DNA from: Micromonospora luteifusca
GTDB taxonomy: Bacteria > Actinomycetota > Actinomycetes > Mycobacteriales > Micromonosporaceae
Direction of reading: 5' to 3'
Length of the DNA: 64,000 bases
Assembly (NCBI RefSeq): GCF_016907275.1
Contig: NZ_JAFBBP010000001.1
Location: 5,508,001-5,572,000, forward strand
Shown: piece after piece, positions 37,276 to 46,746 of the stretch
Layout: each line of letters begins with the position of its first letter
Numbering within the stretch: the first letter of the stretch is position 1
Program-made: the position numbers and the translations under genes
The notes under the pieces: generated by a model
What the model was told of the DNA's origin: nothing
Seen by the model: only the letters and a program-made list of their open reading frames with translations
Database searches by the model: none

Positions 37276-39269
37276 CCACCGCGCTGTGGATCATCGTGGA
37301 CCACGCTGTGGCGCTGTTGAGCGTTGCCACGTGGTTCGCGGCCGGCGTCACCCTGGCGCTCCGGCGCACCCGGCTGGCGCTCGCCCTCCTCGTCGCGGCG
37401 GTGCTCGTGACGCTTGTCCGGGTGGTCACCGTGGCGATGCTGGCAGGCCGGGGCTGGTGGTTCGTACAGGAGAAGGTGCTCCTGGGGCTGCCGATGCTCG
37501 GGGCTGCCGGGGCCGTCGCCGCGTTGCTCGCCGGCCGGCAACTGCTCTCGGCGAGGCGGGGGCAGGGCGACGGTTGGTCGGCAGGTGGCGTGGTCTCGGT
37601 GCTCACTGCGGGTTACGCGGCACTGGCCGGTCTTGTGGTGACCTTCCTGGTCGGATACCCGCTCACCTTGAGCACTGTCTTGATCACGATCTCGGTCGTG
37701 GGCACCGCCGCGTTGCTGACCGCGCGAGTGGTCGCGCCTCCCGGAGAGAACACCGCTGACGCGGGCGTCGCGCAGGCGTCTGAGGGTCGACGCCCGATGT
37801 CGCGCCGCCGGTTCATCGGCTGGACCGGTGGCGCGGTCGTGGTGACCGCAGCCGGTGCCGGCAGTGGTATGTCTTTCCTCCCTGCCGACTCAGCGACCAT
37901 GGGAGGCGGTCCTGGACGCTCATCGCGCGTGCCCGTGTCGGTGGCCGACCTTCGGGGCTCCGGCCCACCGGCACCGGGTGGCACCGTGCGGCGGTACGTG
38001 CTCACCGCGAAGAAGGCCACCGTACGGCTTCCGTCCGGACGGGAGATCGATGCGTGGACCTACAACGGCCAGGTCCCGGGTCCGGCGATCACCGCGACGC
38101 AGGGTGACCTGATCGAAGTGCGGCTGTGCAACGCCGACATCGACGGCGGCGTGACCCTGCACTGGCACGGCTATGACGTACCGTGCGGGGAGGACGGCGC
38201 GCCGGGTGTGACCCAGTTGACGGTGAGACCCGGTGCGGACTTTCTCTACCGATTCCGCGCCGACCAAGTGGGCACCTACTGGTACCACACCCATCACGCG
38301 TCCCACGTCGGCGTACGCAAAGGTCTGTACGGAACTCTCGTCGTGAAACCGCGCGACGGACAGCGAGCAGACGAGTACACGGCGGCGGACCAGGTGGACC
38401 TGACCCTGCCCGTGCACACGTTCGGCGGCACCGTCGTGATCGCCGACAGGGACGGCCAAACCGAACACCCCGCACCACCCGCTACACCCGTGCGGCTGCG
38501 ATTGATCAACACCGACTCGGAGCCGCACCGGATCGTCCTCGCCGGAACCCGGTTCCAGTTGGCGGCCGTCGACGGCCGGGACCTCAACCAGCCCGGCGAG
38601 GTCAGCGACGTCGGACTGCACCTGCCCGCAGGCGGGCGGTACGACCTGGTGTTCCTCATGCCGGACACGTCCGTGGCCCTCGCTGTCGACGACGATCGTG
38701 ACGGCGGACTGCGCCTGCGCCCGCATGGCGATGCCCCCGGTGAAACGCGCATCGAGGACACGTCCGGTTTGCCGGAGCTCGACTTGCTGCGGTACGGCGC
38801 TCCGGTCGCCGTGCCCTTCGACACCCGCAACGCAGACCGGCACTTCACCATGGTCCTCGATCGCGGAGTGGCCATGGTCGACGGCCGACCGGCGTATGCG
38901 CACACCATCAACGGCCGAGGCCACCCGTCCATCCCGGACCAGATCGTTGCCAACGGCGACCTCGTCCGGTTCACCGTCGTCAACCGCAGTCCGGAAACGC
39001 ACCCCTGGCACCTGCACGGCCATTCCTTGCTGATCCTGTCCAGGGACGGGAAGCCGTCCATCGGTAGTCCGGTGTGGATGGACACGTTCGATGTTCGGCC
39101 AGGCGAGAAATGGGAGGTCGCGTTCCGCGCTACGAATCCCGGAATCTGGATGAACCATTGCCACAATCTGCCCCACGCGCATCAGGGCATGATGCTGCGA
39201 CTCCACTACGACGGTGTCACGACGCCATTCGGTGGTCCGCGCGGCGGAAGCCCGGACCATGACCACTGA
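37272..39269 (+). CDS. Membrane-fused multicopper oxidase with internal Tat-like motif
   Basis: A 665-residue fusion. Residues 1 to about 155 form an integral membrane domain of about five helices. MSRRRFIGWTGGAVVV (from about 176) looks like a twin-arginine signal followed by a hydrophobic stretch. Then comes a multicopper oxidase domain with all copper motifs: HWHG (about 297), HTHH (about 338), HPWHLHGH (about 577) and HCHNLPHAHQGMM (about 630). It probably oxidises Cu(I) or organic substrates on the outer face. The C-terminus ends in a His/Asp tail (SPDHDH). The membrane part plus the coupled upstream protein suggests electron flow from the membrane to the copper centre; this is inference. 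Confidence 0.9.
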   Translation: MTTALWIIVDHAVALLSVATWFAAGVTLALRRTRLALALLVAAVLVTLVRVVTVAMLAGRGWWFVQEKVLLGLPMLGAAGAVAALLAGRQLLSARRGQGDGWSAGGVVSVLTAGYAALAGLVVTFLVGYPLTLSTVLITISVVGTAALLTARVVAPPGENTADAGVAQASEGRRPMSRRRFIGWTGGAVVVTAAGAGSGMSFLPADSATMGGGPGRSSRVPVSVADLRGSGPPAPGGTVRRYVLTAKKATVRLPSGREIDAWTYNGQVPGPAITATQGDLIEVRLCNADIDGGVTLHWHGYDVPCGEDGAPGVTQLTVRPGADFLYRFRADQVGTYWYHTHHASHVGVRKGLYGTLVVKPRDGQRADEYTAADQVDLTLPVHTFGGTVVIADRDGQTEHPAPPATPVRLRLINTDSEPHRIVLAGTRFQLAAVDGRDLNQPGEVSDVGLHLPAGGRYDLVFLMPDTSVALAVDDDRDGGLRLRPHGDAPGETRIEDTSGLPELDLLRYGAPVAVPFDTRNADRHFTMVLDRGVAMVDGRPAYAHTINGRGHPSIPDQIVANGDLVRFTVVNRSPETHPWHLHGHSLLILSRDGKPSIGSPVWMDTFDVRPGEKWEVAFRATNPGIWMNHCHNLPHAHQGMMLRLHYDGVTTPFGGPRGGSPDHDH

Positions 39270-39457
39270 TCTGGCCCGCGACGCGCACCGGTGGGCTGGG
39301 CGCGAAACGCACCGAGGGACAGGGCGCCTCTGCTGACGCGCATTTTCGGTGCCGAAATGAACCCCGATGACATGAGAACGGAAATAGATGGTGCGCGGCG
39401 AACGGTAGTGATGCCGGCTGCACGATCGAGTGCGACGCTCAACCACTTGAGGAGAAG

Positions 39458-41638
39458 ATGATGACAACAGACGACTCCCGTACGAACGGAGCTCTGGCGG
39501 GACTGGCCAGGTTCTGTTTCCGGCGCCGTCGCCTGGTCCTCTTGACTTGGATCGTCGGCGTGATCGCCGTGGCGTTCATTGGCTTCGGTAACGGCGCCGC
39601 TTCCGACAACGACTTCACTGGCGGAAACTCGGAATCCGCCGAGGCGCAGAAGCTGATCGAGCAGCATTTCCCCGAGCAGCAAGGAGACACGCTGACTCTC
39701 GCGATCAAGGCAGAAAAGGGAATCGATGATCCCGCCGCCCGGCAAAAGATCGATAAGGTCGTCGCCGAACTCGCCGGCTCACCTGTTACCGGACCGGTGA
39801 TTTCGCCCTATCAGGACAAGAACCTGGTGACGGAGGATCGTCGTGTCGCCCGTATGACCATCCCGCTGAGCGACAAGGGCGTGACCAATACCGAGGTCAA
39901 GCCCCTGGTGGACATCGTCAAGGTCGCCTCCGATGACAGCGTCACGCTCGGGCTGGGCGGGTACATGGCGGAGAAGGCCGAGACGCCCTCGCAGGGTTCG
40001 GCCGAAAGCGTGGGCATCCTGGCAGCAGCAGTGATCTTGTTCATCGCCTTCGGGTCACTGGTGGCCATGGGCTTGCCGATCGTGACCGCCCTCCTGGCCA
40101 TTGTGGGCGGCCTCGCGTTGATGAAGCTGGTCGGGCACGTGGTTCCCGCGCCGAATTTCGCTTCGATCTTCGGCGCGATGATCGGGCTCGGCGTCGGTAT
40201 TGACTACGCACTGTTCATCGTGACCCGCTACAAGGACGGCCTGCGGGGCGGTGATGACCCCGAAAGCGCCACGGTCAAGGCCATCACCACTGCCGGTCGC
40301 GCGGTGCTGTTCGCCGGTACGACCGTCGTGATCGCGTTGCTGGGCCTGCTCGTGATGGGACAGCGGCTGATGACCGGGGTGGCCGTCGCCACGTCGGTGA
40401 TCGTGCTGGTGACGATGATCGCCGCGGTGACACTGCTGCCCGCGTTCCTGGGCTTCACCGGATACAAGATCAACTCACTGCGTCTACCCCGTCGCACGTC
40501 CCGCCGGAATCAGCCCGCCAGCGCCCCTTTTCAGGAGCGCCACAGCCTCGCCGAGCGTTGGGCCGGAGTGGTGCAGCGCAAGCCGGTGATTGCCGCGATC
40601 CTGGCCAGCGTGATCTTGCTGGTCCTGGCGGCACCCACGCTGTCGATGCGGCTGAGTCAGCCCGACGCCAGCGTCCAACCCCGCGACAGGAGCAGCTACA
40701 TCTCGCACGAGATTCTTTCCGAGGGCTTCGGTCCCGGCTACGGAGCACCCCTGATCTTCGTCACCCAGGTCGACTCCAAGGACGCCGATCTGCGTCCAAT
40801 CGTCGAGGCGATCAGCAAGACCGAGGGCATCGCCCACGCCACGCCACCTCGGTTCAGCAAGGACGGGCAGGCCGTCACGTTCACTGCCTTCCCCACGACC
40901 GGGTATCAGGAGGAGGCAACCGCGAATCTGGTGCACAAACTCCGCGACGACGTGCTGCCCAACGCACCCGGCGGCCAACGGGTCCACGTCGGCGGACCGA
41001 ACGCCAGCACCATCGACCTCGCCGAGGAGTCTGGCTCGCGCCTGCCCCTGATGATCGCGGTCGTCATCGCGATTTCCATGGTGCTGCTGATCGCGATGGT
41101 CCGGTCGGTCACGATCGCCCTGCAGGCCGCCGTCATGAACCTGTTGTCGATCGGTGCCGCCTACGGCGTGATCGTCGCGGTCGTACAGTGGGGATGGCTC
41201 GGCCCGGCCCTCGGGTTTCCGACCGCCATGCCGGTCACGACCTGGGTTCCGATGATGATGTTCCCGGTCCTGTTCGGCCTGTCCATGGACTACCAGGTCT
41301 TCCTGACCTCACGGGTCCGTGAGGAATACGAGCGAACCGGCGACACCCGCACGGCCGTTGCCCGAGGGTTGGCGCGAACCGCCATGGTCATCACGGCTGC
41401 GGCCGCCATCATGATCGCCGTCTTCACCACCTCCCTCCTCGGCCCCGACATCGCGGTCAAGCAGGGGGGCCTCGGCATGGCCGTCGCCGTGCTCATCGAC
41501 GCCACGATCGTCCGAATGATCCTTGTCCCCGCGGTGATGGAACTATGCGGCAAGGCGAACTGGTGGATGCCCGGACGCTGGGCACCGAAGGCGGCCTCCG
41601 CCCCGCAGGCCGCGGTCGGAGTAGAGGTCAGAGTCTGA
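39458..41638 (+). CDS. MMPL/RND-family transporter
   Basis: A 726-residue proton-driven transporter with about eleven or twelve helices and two outer domains. The relay regions GLGVGIDYALFIVTRYKDG (first half) and GLSMDYQVFLTSRVREEYE (second half) are the MMPL signatures. Actinobacterial MMPL proteins export lipids or siderophores or resist drugs. ATG at 39458 follows GAGGAG. It is 188 bp downstream of the multicopper oxidase in the same direction, perhaps with its own promoter. Codon use is a little less GC-biased than in flanking core genes. Confidence 0.92.
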   Translation: MMTTDDSRTNGALAGLARFCFRRRRLVLLTWIVGVIAVAFIGFGNGAASDNDFTGGNSESAEAQKLIEQHFPEQQGDTLTLAIKAEKGIDDPAARQKIDKVVAELAGSPVTGPVISPYQDKNLVTEDRRVARMTIPLSDKGVTNTEVKPLVDIVKVASDDSVTLGLGGYMAEKAETPSQGSAESVGILAAAVILFIAFGSLVAMGLPIVTALLAIVGGLALMKLVGHVVPAPNFASIFGAMIGLGVGIDYALFIVTRYKDGLRGGDDPESATVKAITTAGRAVLFAGTTVVIALLGLLVMGQRLMTGVAVATSVIVLVTMIAAVTLLPAFLGFTGYKINSLRLPRRTSRRNQPASAPFQERHSLAERWAGVVQRKPVIAAILASVILLVLAAPTLSMRLSQPDASVQPRDRSSYISHEILSEGFGPGYGAPLIFVTQVDSKDADLRPIVEAISKTEGIAHATPPRFSKDGQAVTFTAFPTTGYQEEATANLVHKLRDDVLPNAPGGQRVHVGGPNASTIDLAEESGSRLPLMIAVVIAISMVLLIAMVRSVTIALQAAVMNLLSIGAAYGVIVAVVQWGWLGPALGFPTAMPVTTWVPMMMFPVLFGLSMDYQVFLTSRVREEYERTGDTRTAVARGLARTAMVITAAAAIMIAVFTTSLLGPDIAVKQGGLGMAVAVLIDATIVRMILVPAVMELCGKANWWMPGRWAPKAASAPQAAVGVEVRV

Positions 41639-41650
41639 CCCGACTCGAGT

Positions 41651-41690
41651 CGACAGTGCGGGGAACCCCGGGCGGTTCCCCGCACTGTCG
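41651..41690. terminator. Perfect 17-bp hairpin after the MMPL gene
   Basis: CGACAGTGCGGGGAACC (41651-41667), a 6-base loop, and its exact complement (41674-41690). It lies 13 bp after the MMPL stop. It is followed by CAGAGCTTTAG, no real U-tract. It separates the copper-oxidase/MMPL region from the polysaccharide locus. Confidence 0.8.
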
Positions 41691-41802
41691 CAGAGCTTTA
41701 GCTGACGGTTAAGACGCGCTTACGGGAAACTGTCCTACGTACGACATTGCCTGGTCATCGATACGCTTCTGACCGTTACGGAAGCAGATACAGGGAGTGT
41801 CC

Positions 41803-43500
41803 TTGGCCAGGCATGGACTGCACCGCAGAACTCGGATCCGCAGCGCACGTCGGCGCCGGGCGATCGCCGTCAGCGTTGTCGGCGGTGCGGTGGTCGCCGG
41901 CCTCGTGGCGACCATGATGCCGCTGCTGGCCAGCGACGATCTGTCGATCCGGGCGGCGGCCGACACCACCGCGACCGCGGTGTCGCAGGACGGTGACAAC
42001 GCGGCCAAGTCGACGTTGGCCACCTGCCCGACGCGGTGCGACGGCAATTCGCACGGTGGACGGGAGGCGGTCATCGAGTTCGCCGTGACCACCGTGCCGG
42101 CCGCCGCGGTCAACCTTCGGGCGACGCTGCGGGTGCACGCCTGGGAGCAGGTCGCCGCCGTCGTGACGGCGCACGCCTCACCGCTGAGCGCGCGCGAGGC
42201 GCGGCCGGCTCTGGCGTCGCCTGGTGACGCGCTGGACAGCGTGTCCGCGGTGTCCGAAGGCTTCAACGAGTGGGACATCTCCAAGCTGGTCACCGGTAAC
42301 GGCACCTGGACGGTCTCGCTGGCTCAGAGTGGCCTGGAGCGCCGGATCTACTGGGCGTCGGTCGACAACCGCAATCCGGACCTGCGCCCCAGTCTGGTGG
42401 TCAGCTACGACATCGGGGCCGCGCCGTCGTCGCCGCCGGTCACCCGGCCGACGGCGAGCGCGTCGCCGACCATCAGCGTCCCGAAGCCCTCGCCGACGGT
42501 CGTGCCGACGACCCGGGCGCCCTCCGCCACGGCTGCCCCCACCAACCCGCCCGGCGGGTGCGACTCGGTGTCGGACAAGCTCGTGCCCTCCTGTGGCGCC
42601 TGGTGGGGGATGTACTCACCCGCCGGGGCGGCCGGCGGCTGGGACCACGGCAAGGCTGTCACCGATGTGGAGACGCAGGTCGGGCGGCGGTTCGACATCG
42701 TGCACCGCTATCACGACTTCTCCAACGCCGGCAGCAATGGTGCGTTCCCCGACGCGTACGAACTGCGGCAGTTGCGTGAGGGCCGGTTGTTGTTCTTCGC
42801 CTGGGAGTCCCGCGACTTCTCCGCCGGCACCACCCTCACCTGGGCCGATGTCTACAGCGGCAGGCACGATGCGACCATCGACGCGGTCGCGGGTCGTGTT
42901 CGCGCCGTCGGGGTGCCGGTCTTCATGGGTTTCGACCACGAGCCGGAGGACGAGCCGGCCAAGGGCAGCGACGCCGACTTCGTCCGTGCCTGGCGCTACG
43001 TCCACGAGCGGTTCGCCACGGCGGGTACGACCAACGCGGTCTGGGTCTGGACGATGATGGGCTGGTCAGGCCACTATTCACGGTACGCCGGCCTGTACCC
43101 GGGTGACCGTTACGTCGACTGGGTGGCCTACGACCCGTACAACTTCCACGTCTGCAACGGCAGCACGGTGTGGAGGAGCCCGAGCACGACGGTCGGCGGC
43201 TTCTACGACTGGCTGGACGACAGCGGCATCGGGGCCGACAAGCCCCGGATGCTCGCCGAGTTCGGCACCAACTTCGACGCCGCCGACCCGGGCGCCAAAC
43301 AGCGCTGGTTCCAGGAGTTCCCGGCGGCGCTGAAAGCGCACCCGAAGATCAAGGCCGCCATCTACTTCAACTCGGCCGGCATGACCAGCCGTACGGCAAG
43401 TTGCGACATGACGATGAACCACGACGCCTCGGCGGTGGCGGGCTTTGCGCAGGCCGGACAGGACCCGTACCTGCGGCAGCCCACCGGAGGCAGTCGCTGA
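41803..43500 (+). CDS. Secreted GH26-type glycoside hydrolase with N-terminal CBM/DNRLRE-like domain
   Basis: A 565-residue exported protein: basic start, hydrophobic anchor or signal at about 20-43, a beta-rich module (about 50-205, ending WASVDNRNPDLRPSLVVSYD, as in DNRLRE/CBM96 modules), a Pro/Ser/Thr linker (about 208-245), and a GH26-like barrel. The acid/base Glu380 is in GFDHEPEDE and the likely nucleophile Glu486 is in LAEFGTNFD. GH26 enzymes cut mannans or related beta-glycans; here it may trim or release the polymer made by this locus. TTG at 41803 is chosen with GGGAG five bases upstream; GTG at 41797 overlaps that site. Confidence 0.85.
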   Translation: MARHGLHRRTRIRSARRRRAIAVSVVGGAVVAGLVATMMPLLASDDLSIRAAADTTATAVSQDGDNAAKSTLATCPTRCDGNSHGGREAVIEFAVTTVPAAAVNLRATLRVHAWEQVAAVVTAHASPLSAREARPALASPGDALDSVSAVSEGFNEWDISKLVTGNGTWTVSLAQSGLERRIYWASVDNRNPDLRPSLVVSYDIGAAPSSPPVTRPTASASPTISVPKPSPTVVPTTRAPSATAAPTNPPGGCDSVSDKLVPSCGAWWGMYSPAGAAGGWDHGKAVTDVETQVGRRFDIVHRYHDFSNAGSNGAFPDAYELRQLREGRLLFFAWESRDFSAGTTLTWADVYSGRHDATIDAVAGRVRAVGVPVFMGFDHEPEDEPAKGSDADFVRAWRYVHERFATAGTTNAVWVWTMMGWSGHYSRYAGLYPGDRYVDWVAYDPYNFHVCNGSTVWRSPSTTVGGFYDWLDDSGIGADKPRMLAEFGTNFDAADPGAKQRWFQEFPAALKAHPKIKAAIYFNSAGMTSRTASCDMTMNHDASAVAGFAQAGQDPYLRQPTGGSR

Positions 43501-43528
43501 CGATCGCACGGACGGTGGAGGAGGACCG

Positions 43529-43621
43529 ATGGCGCTGACGGATGGCAGGTGGCCGCGTGCCGTGGACGTGGCGGGGCCGGTGGCCGGTCCACCGGACGGC
43601 GGTGTCCGGCCGTGGTGCTGA
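43529..43621 (+). CDS. Possible 30-codon leader ORF overlapping the PAP2 start
   Basis: The ATG at 43529 has the best ribosome binding site of the area (GGAGGAGG, 43517-43524). The frame ends after 30 codons at TGA 43619-43621, which overlaps the PAP2 GTG at 43615 (GTGCTGA). This would couple PAP2 translation to a leader peptide. The alternative is a one- or two-base frameshift in a longer PAP2 N-terminus. Confidence 0.3.
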   Translation: MALTDGRWPRAVDVAGPVAGPPDGGVRPWC

Positions 43622-44442
43622 TCTACGCTCTGGGGGCAGCGTCGGTGCTGGTGCCGGCCGTCCTGATCCCCGTGGCGGCGACCCGTTGGGTTCCGGCCGC
43701 CCAGCAGAGCCGAGCGGCGGACCGACTACGCGTCGCGGTGGCCGGGCTCACCGAGGCACTCGGCCGAAACGGGGCCGCTCTCGTCGTCCTGCTCGCCGGG
43801 TCGGCGGCGGTGGTGACGATCTGCTGGCCCCTCGGTGAGGCGCTGTCCAGACTGGAGCCGTCCGTCGATCACCCGGTCTTCGACTACGTGCACGCCCGCC
43901 GTGTCGACGGGTGGGCCGACCTCAACTCGTTCGTCACCCAGGTCGGGGACCGGTACCCGCTCAAGTGGGTGACGGTGGTCGCGGCGGTCGCCTTCGTCAT
44001 CGCCTGGCGGCACCGTCGCTGGTGGATCCCGCTGGTCGCGCTGCCGTTGCAGTTCGTGGTGGAGCAGTACACCCAGCAGATCCTGGCGGTGACCGTGGAC
44101 CGGGGCCACCCACCCACCGACGTCGGCACCTATCCCTCTGGCGGCTGCGCCCGGGTCATGCTCACGTTCGGCGTCATCGCGGTGCTGGCGGGGCTGACCT
44201 GGAACGTCCCGCGACGGGGACGAATCGCCATCGCGACCGCGCTGGCCGTGCTGGTCTCCGTGGAGGGTTACACCCGCATCTATGCCGAGAAGCACTGGCT
44301 CACGGACGTGCTCGGTGGCTGGATCTTCGGCACTCTGCTGTTCGGCGTGCTGGTGCTGACGGTGCTCGTCGCCGACGGGCGGGTGCGTCCACCCACCCGG
44401 TCCGCGAACGTGGCGCCCGTCGAGGCCACGACCATCGCCTGA
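43615..44442 (+). CDS. PAP2-family membrane phosphatase with altered signature
   Basis: A 275-residue protein with about six helices. The phosphatase motifs are partly kept: KWVTVVAAVAF and DRGHPPTD in the first region, YPSGGCARVMLTFG in place of PSGH, and YTRIYAEKHWLTDVLGG in place of SRxxxxxHxxxD. The PSGH histidine is Gly here. In polysaccharide loci PAP2 proteins recycle undecaprenyl diphosphate. GTG at 43615 is chosen because it is coupled to the short leader; an in-frame GTG at 43549 would add 22 Arg/Gly-rich residues with no good ribosome site. Confidence 0.78.
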   Translation: MLIYALGAASVLVPAVLIPVAATRWVPAAQQSRAADRLRVAVAGLTEALGRNGAALVVLLAGSAAVVTICWPLGEALSRLEPSVDHPVFDYVHARRVDGWADLNSFVTQVGDRYPLKWVTVVAAVAFVIAWRHRRWWIPLVALPLQFVVEQYTQQILAVTVDRGHPPTDVGTYPSGGCARVMLTFGVIAVLAGLTWNVPRRGRIAIATALAVLVSVEGYTRIYAEKHWLTDVLGGWIFGTLLFGVLVLTVLVADGRVRPPTRSANVAPVEATTIA

Positions 44443-44613
44443 CCCGTTCCGCGCATCGCCGCCGACCACGGCTCACCCGGGGTGTCTGACACCCGACAGC
44501 GAAACGGCCCGCGGCCGTGGCGTTTGTGCCAGCGACCGCCCAATCGGCGGATATCGCCAACGGTGACGGAGGGGGCACGCTACGTGGGTTCTCGTCCAAC
44601 CTGGAGGCGTAGC

Positions 44614-46599
44614 GTGCCCAAAGTTTGGCCCTCTCGGCGATCTGCACGATGTCGTATCCGCGCGGCGGCAGTCGGTCTGATGACCGTGGCCGCGGTGTTG
44701 ACGGTCCCCTCCGCCGCCTCGGCCGCGGTGGTGCCGGCCCCCGAGACGGCGACCCTGGTGTCGACCAACCCCGCCGACGTCACACCGCACGGCCGCGATG
44801 GTGAGAGCCGCGCCTTCGCGCAGGTCGGCTCGCGGGTGTACGTGGGGGGCAGCTTCACCCAGATTCGGCAGACCGCCGCCGCGGGGTGGGTCAACCAGAG
44901 CTACCTGTTCGCGTACGACAATTTCAGCGGAACCATTTCGACGACGTTCCTGCCGGTCCTCGACGGCCCGGTCAACACCCTGGTCGCCGGCCCGAACGGC
45001 ACGCTCATCGTCGGCGGTGGGTTCAAGACCGTCAACGGCGTCTCCCGGAAGAACCTGGTGGCGCTGGACCCGACGACCGGGGCGACCATCGACAGCTGGG
45101 TCGGTCGTTCCGACGGCGGCATGATCCGGGACATGGTGCTGCGCGGCAACTGGCTCTACGTCGCGGGCGCCTTCAACTGGTTGAACGGTGCCGCGCACTC
45201 CGGGCTGGGGCGACTCAACGCCACCACCGGTGCGATCGACCCGACGTTCAACATCAACGCCACGGTCGGACGGCACGGCACCGGCTCGTACGGCTGGACG
45301 ATCGATGTCACGCCGAACGGGCAGACCATGATCGCCGCCGGCAACTTCACCCTCGTGAACGGACTGTCCCGGAACCAGATGGCGATGATCGATCTTGCGG
45401 GCACGCCCACGCTGCTGGATTGGAGCACCGAGAAGTTCGTCGCGCCGTGTGCGGCGCCCGCGACCTTCGTGCACTACGTCCAGGATGTGAAGTTCGGTGC
45501 GGACGGCAGTTGGTTCGTCGTCGGCACCAACGGCGGTGCCGGTTGGCCGGCGGCGTACTGCGACGCGCTGATCCGGTTCGAGACCGCCAACCGGGGTGGG
45601 GGCCAGCTCGGCACCTGGGTCGACTACACCGGCAACGACACGATCACCTCAGTCGAGGTGGCCGACAACGTCATCTACCTGGGCGGGCACTTCCGCTGGC
45701 TGAACAACCCGAACGCCACCGACGCGGCCGGCGACGGCGCGATCGACCGACTCGGTATCGCCGCCGTGACGCCGGCGACCGGCCTGCCGGTGGCCTGGAA
45801 TCCCGGCCGGCGCGGCAGCGCGTCCATGCCGGACGGCACGAGCACCTGGGGTTCGCAGGTTCCCGTGTTGTGGCGAGGTAGCGACGGGCTCTACTTCGGG
45901 CACAACTCCGATGGGATGGGCAGCGAGTACCACGGCCGGCTCGGCATGTTCCCGCTCGATGGTGGCCGCACCGTGGTCCCGAAGAACCCGCCGACCGCGA
46001 CGACCGGCAACCTCTACCTCGGCACCGGCGAAGGTCAGCTGGCCAAGGCGTCGTTCAACGGCGTGAGTGTCGGCGCCCCCACCACGGTCAGCCAACCCAA
46101 CTACACAAGTGCCGGTGCGACCTGGCGGGTGAGCGACCGCATCTACTGGGCGCACACCGTGGCCGGTGCCCCCACCGGCAGCCGGATCGACGTCTCGATG
46201 TTCAACGGTGGTGCCATCGGCGTTCCCTGGGAGTCGTCGGGGTTCAACGACTGGTTCAACGCCGCGGGCATGACCGGCGCGTTCTATCTCGGCGGCCGGT
46301 TGTACTACACCCGCAGCGGTGCCAACGCGCTCTACTATCGCTACTTCGAGATCGACGGCAACTACCTGGGCGCCACCGAGTTCAGCCTGCCGACCACGGG
46401 TGTCACCTGGTCGTCGGTGCGCGGCATGGCCTGGGTCGGCGGCCGGATCGTGTACGGCGGTAGCGACGGCACGTTGCGCAGCGTGTCGTTCGATCCCACG
46501 GCCGGCCTGGCGGTCAACGGCGCGACCAGCACGGGGATCGCACCGGCGGGCGGGGGGCTGACCTGGTCGACGCCCCGGATCTTCTTCTCCGTGCAGTGA
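44614..46599 (+). CDS. Secreted beta-propeller-like surface protein
   Basis: A 661-residue protein with a signal peptide (basic start SRRSARCRIRAAAVG, hydrophobic core to about 36, cleavage near ASAAVV). The rest is beta-strand repeats, such as VGGSFTQI, VGGGFKTVNGVSRKNLVALDPTTGA, VAGAFNWLNGAAHSGLGRLN and AAGNFTLVNGLSRNQMAMID, of about 50-60 residues, the delta-60/kelch-like propeller pattern. The second half is more divergent. It may bind or anchor the polysaccharide at the cell surface. GTG at 44614 follows CTGGAGG. I know of no assigned function for this family. Confidence 0.8.
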   Translation: MPKVWPSRRSARCRIRAAAVGLMTVAAVLTVPSAASAAVVPAPETATLVSTNPADVTPHGRDGESRAFAQVGSRVYVGGSFTQIRQTAAAGWVNQSYLFAYDNFSGTISTTFLPVLDGPVNTLVAGPNGTLIVGGGFKTVNGVSRKNLVALDPTTGATIDSWVGRSDGGMIRDMVLRGNWLYVAGAFNWLNGAAHSGLGRLNATTGAIDPTFNINATVGRHGTGSYGWTIDVTPNGQTMIAAGNFTLVNGLSRNQMAMIDLAGTPTLLDWSTEKFVAPCAAPATFVHYVQDVKFGADGSWFVVGTNGGAGWPAAYCDALIRFETANRGGGQLGTWVDYTGNDTITSVEVADNVIYLGGHFRWLNNPNATDAAGDGAIDRLGIAAVTPATGLPVAWNPGRRGSASMPDGTSTWGSQVPVLWRGSDGLYFGHNSDGMGSEYHGRLGMFPLDGGRTVVPKNPPTATTGNLYLGTGEGQLAKASFNGVSVGAPTTVSQPNYTSAGATWRVSDRIYWAHTVAGAPTGSRIDVSMFNGGAIGVPWESSGFNDWFNAAGMTGAFYLGGRLYYTRSGANALYYRYFEIDGNYLGATEFSLPTTGVTWSSVRGMAWVGGRIVYGGSDGTLRSVSFDPTAGLAVNGATSTGIAPAGGGLTWSTPRIFFSVQ

Positions 46600-46670
46600 C
46601 GGTGGCCTCACCGTCAGAGAGAATCGACAGATCACGGTCGGGCCGGCGGCGGACCAGATCGCCGGCCCGA
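46597..46670 (+). terminator. Two consecutive hairpins after the propeller gene
   Basis: TGACGGTG-GCCT-CACCGTCA (46597-46616) includes the stop codon in its stem. TCGGGCCGGCG (46638-46648) pairs with CGCCGGCCCGA (46660-46670) across 11 bases. Both stems are perfect; no U-tract follows. They probably limit read-through into the Wzz gene. Confidence 0.6.
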
Positions 46671-46746
46671 AGCGTCACGAGGGATGTGCCACGCCTGTCG
46701 CAGGTGTCGACACGTCCAGGCAACTCACGACAGACGGTGAAGTTTC

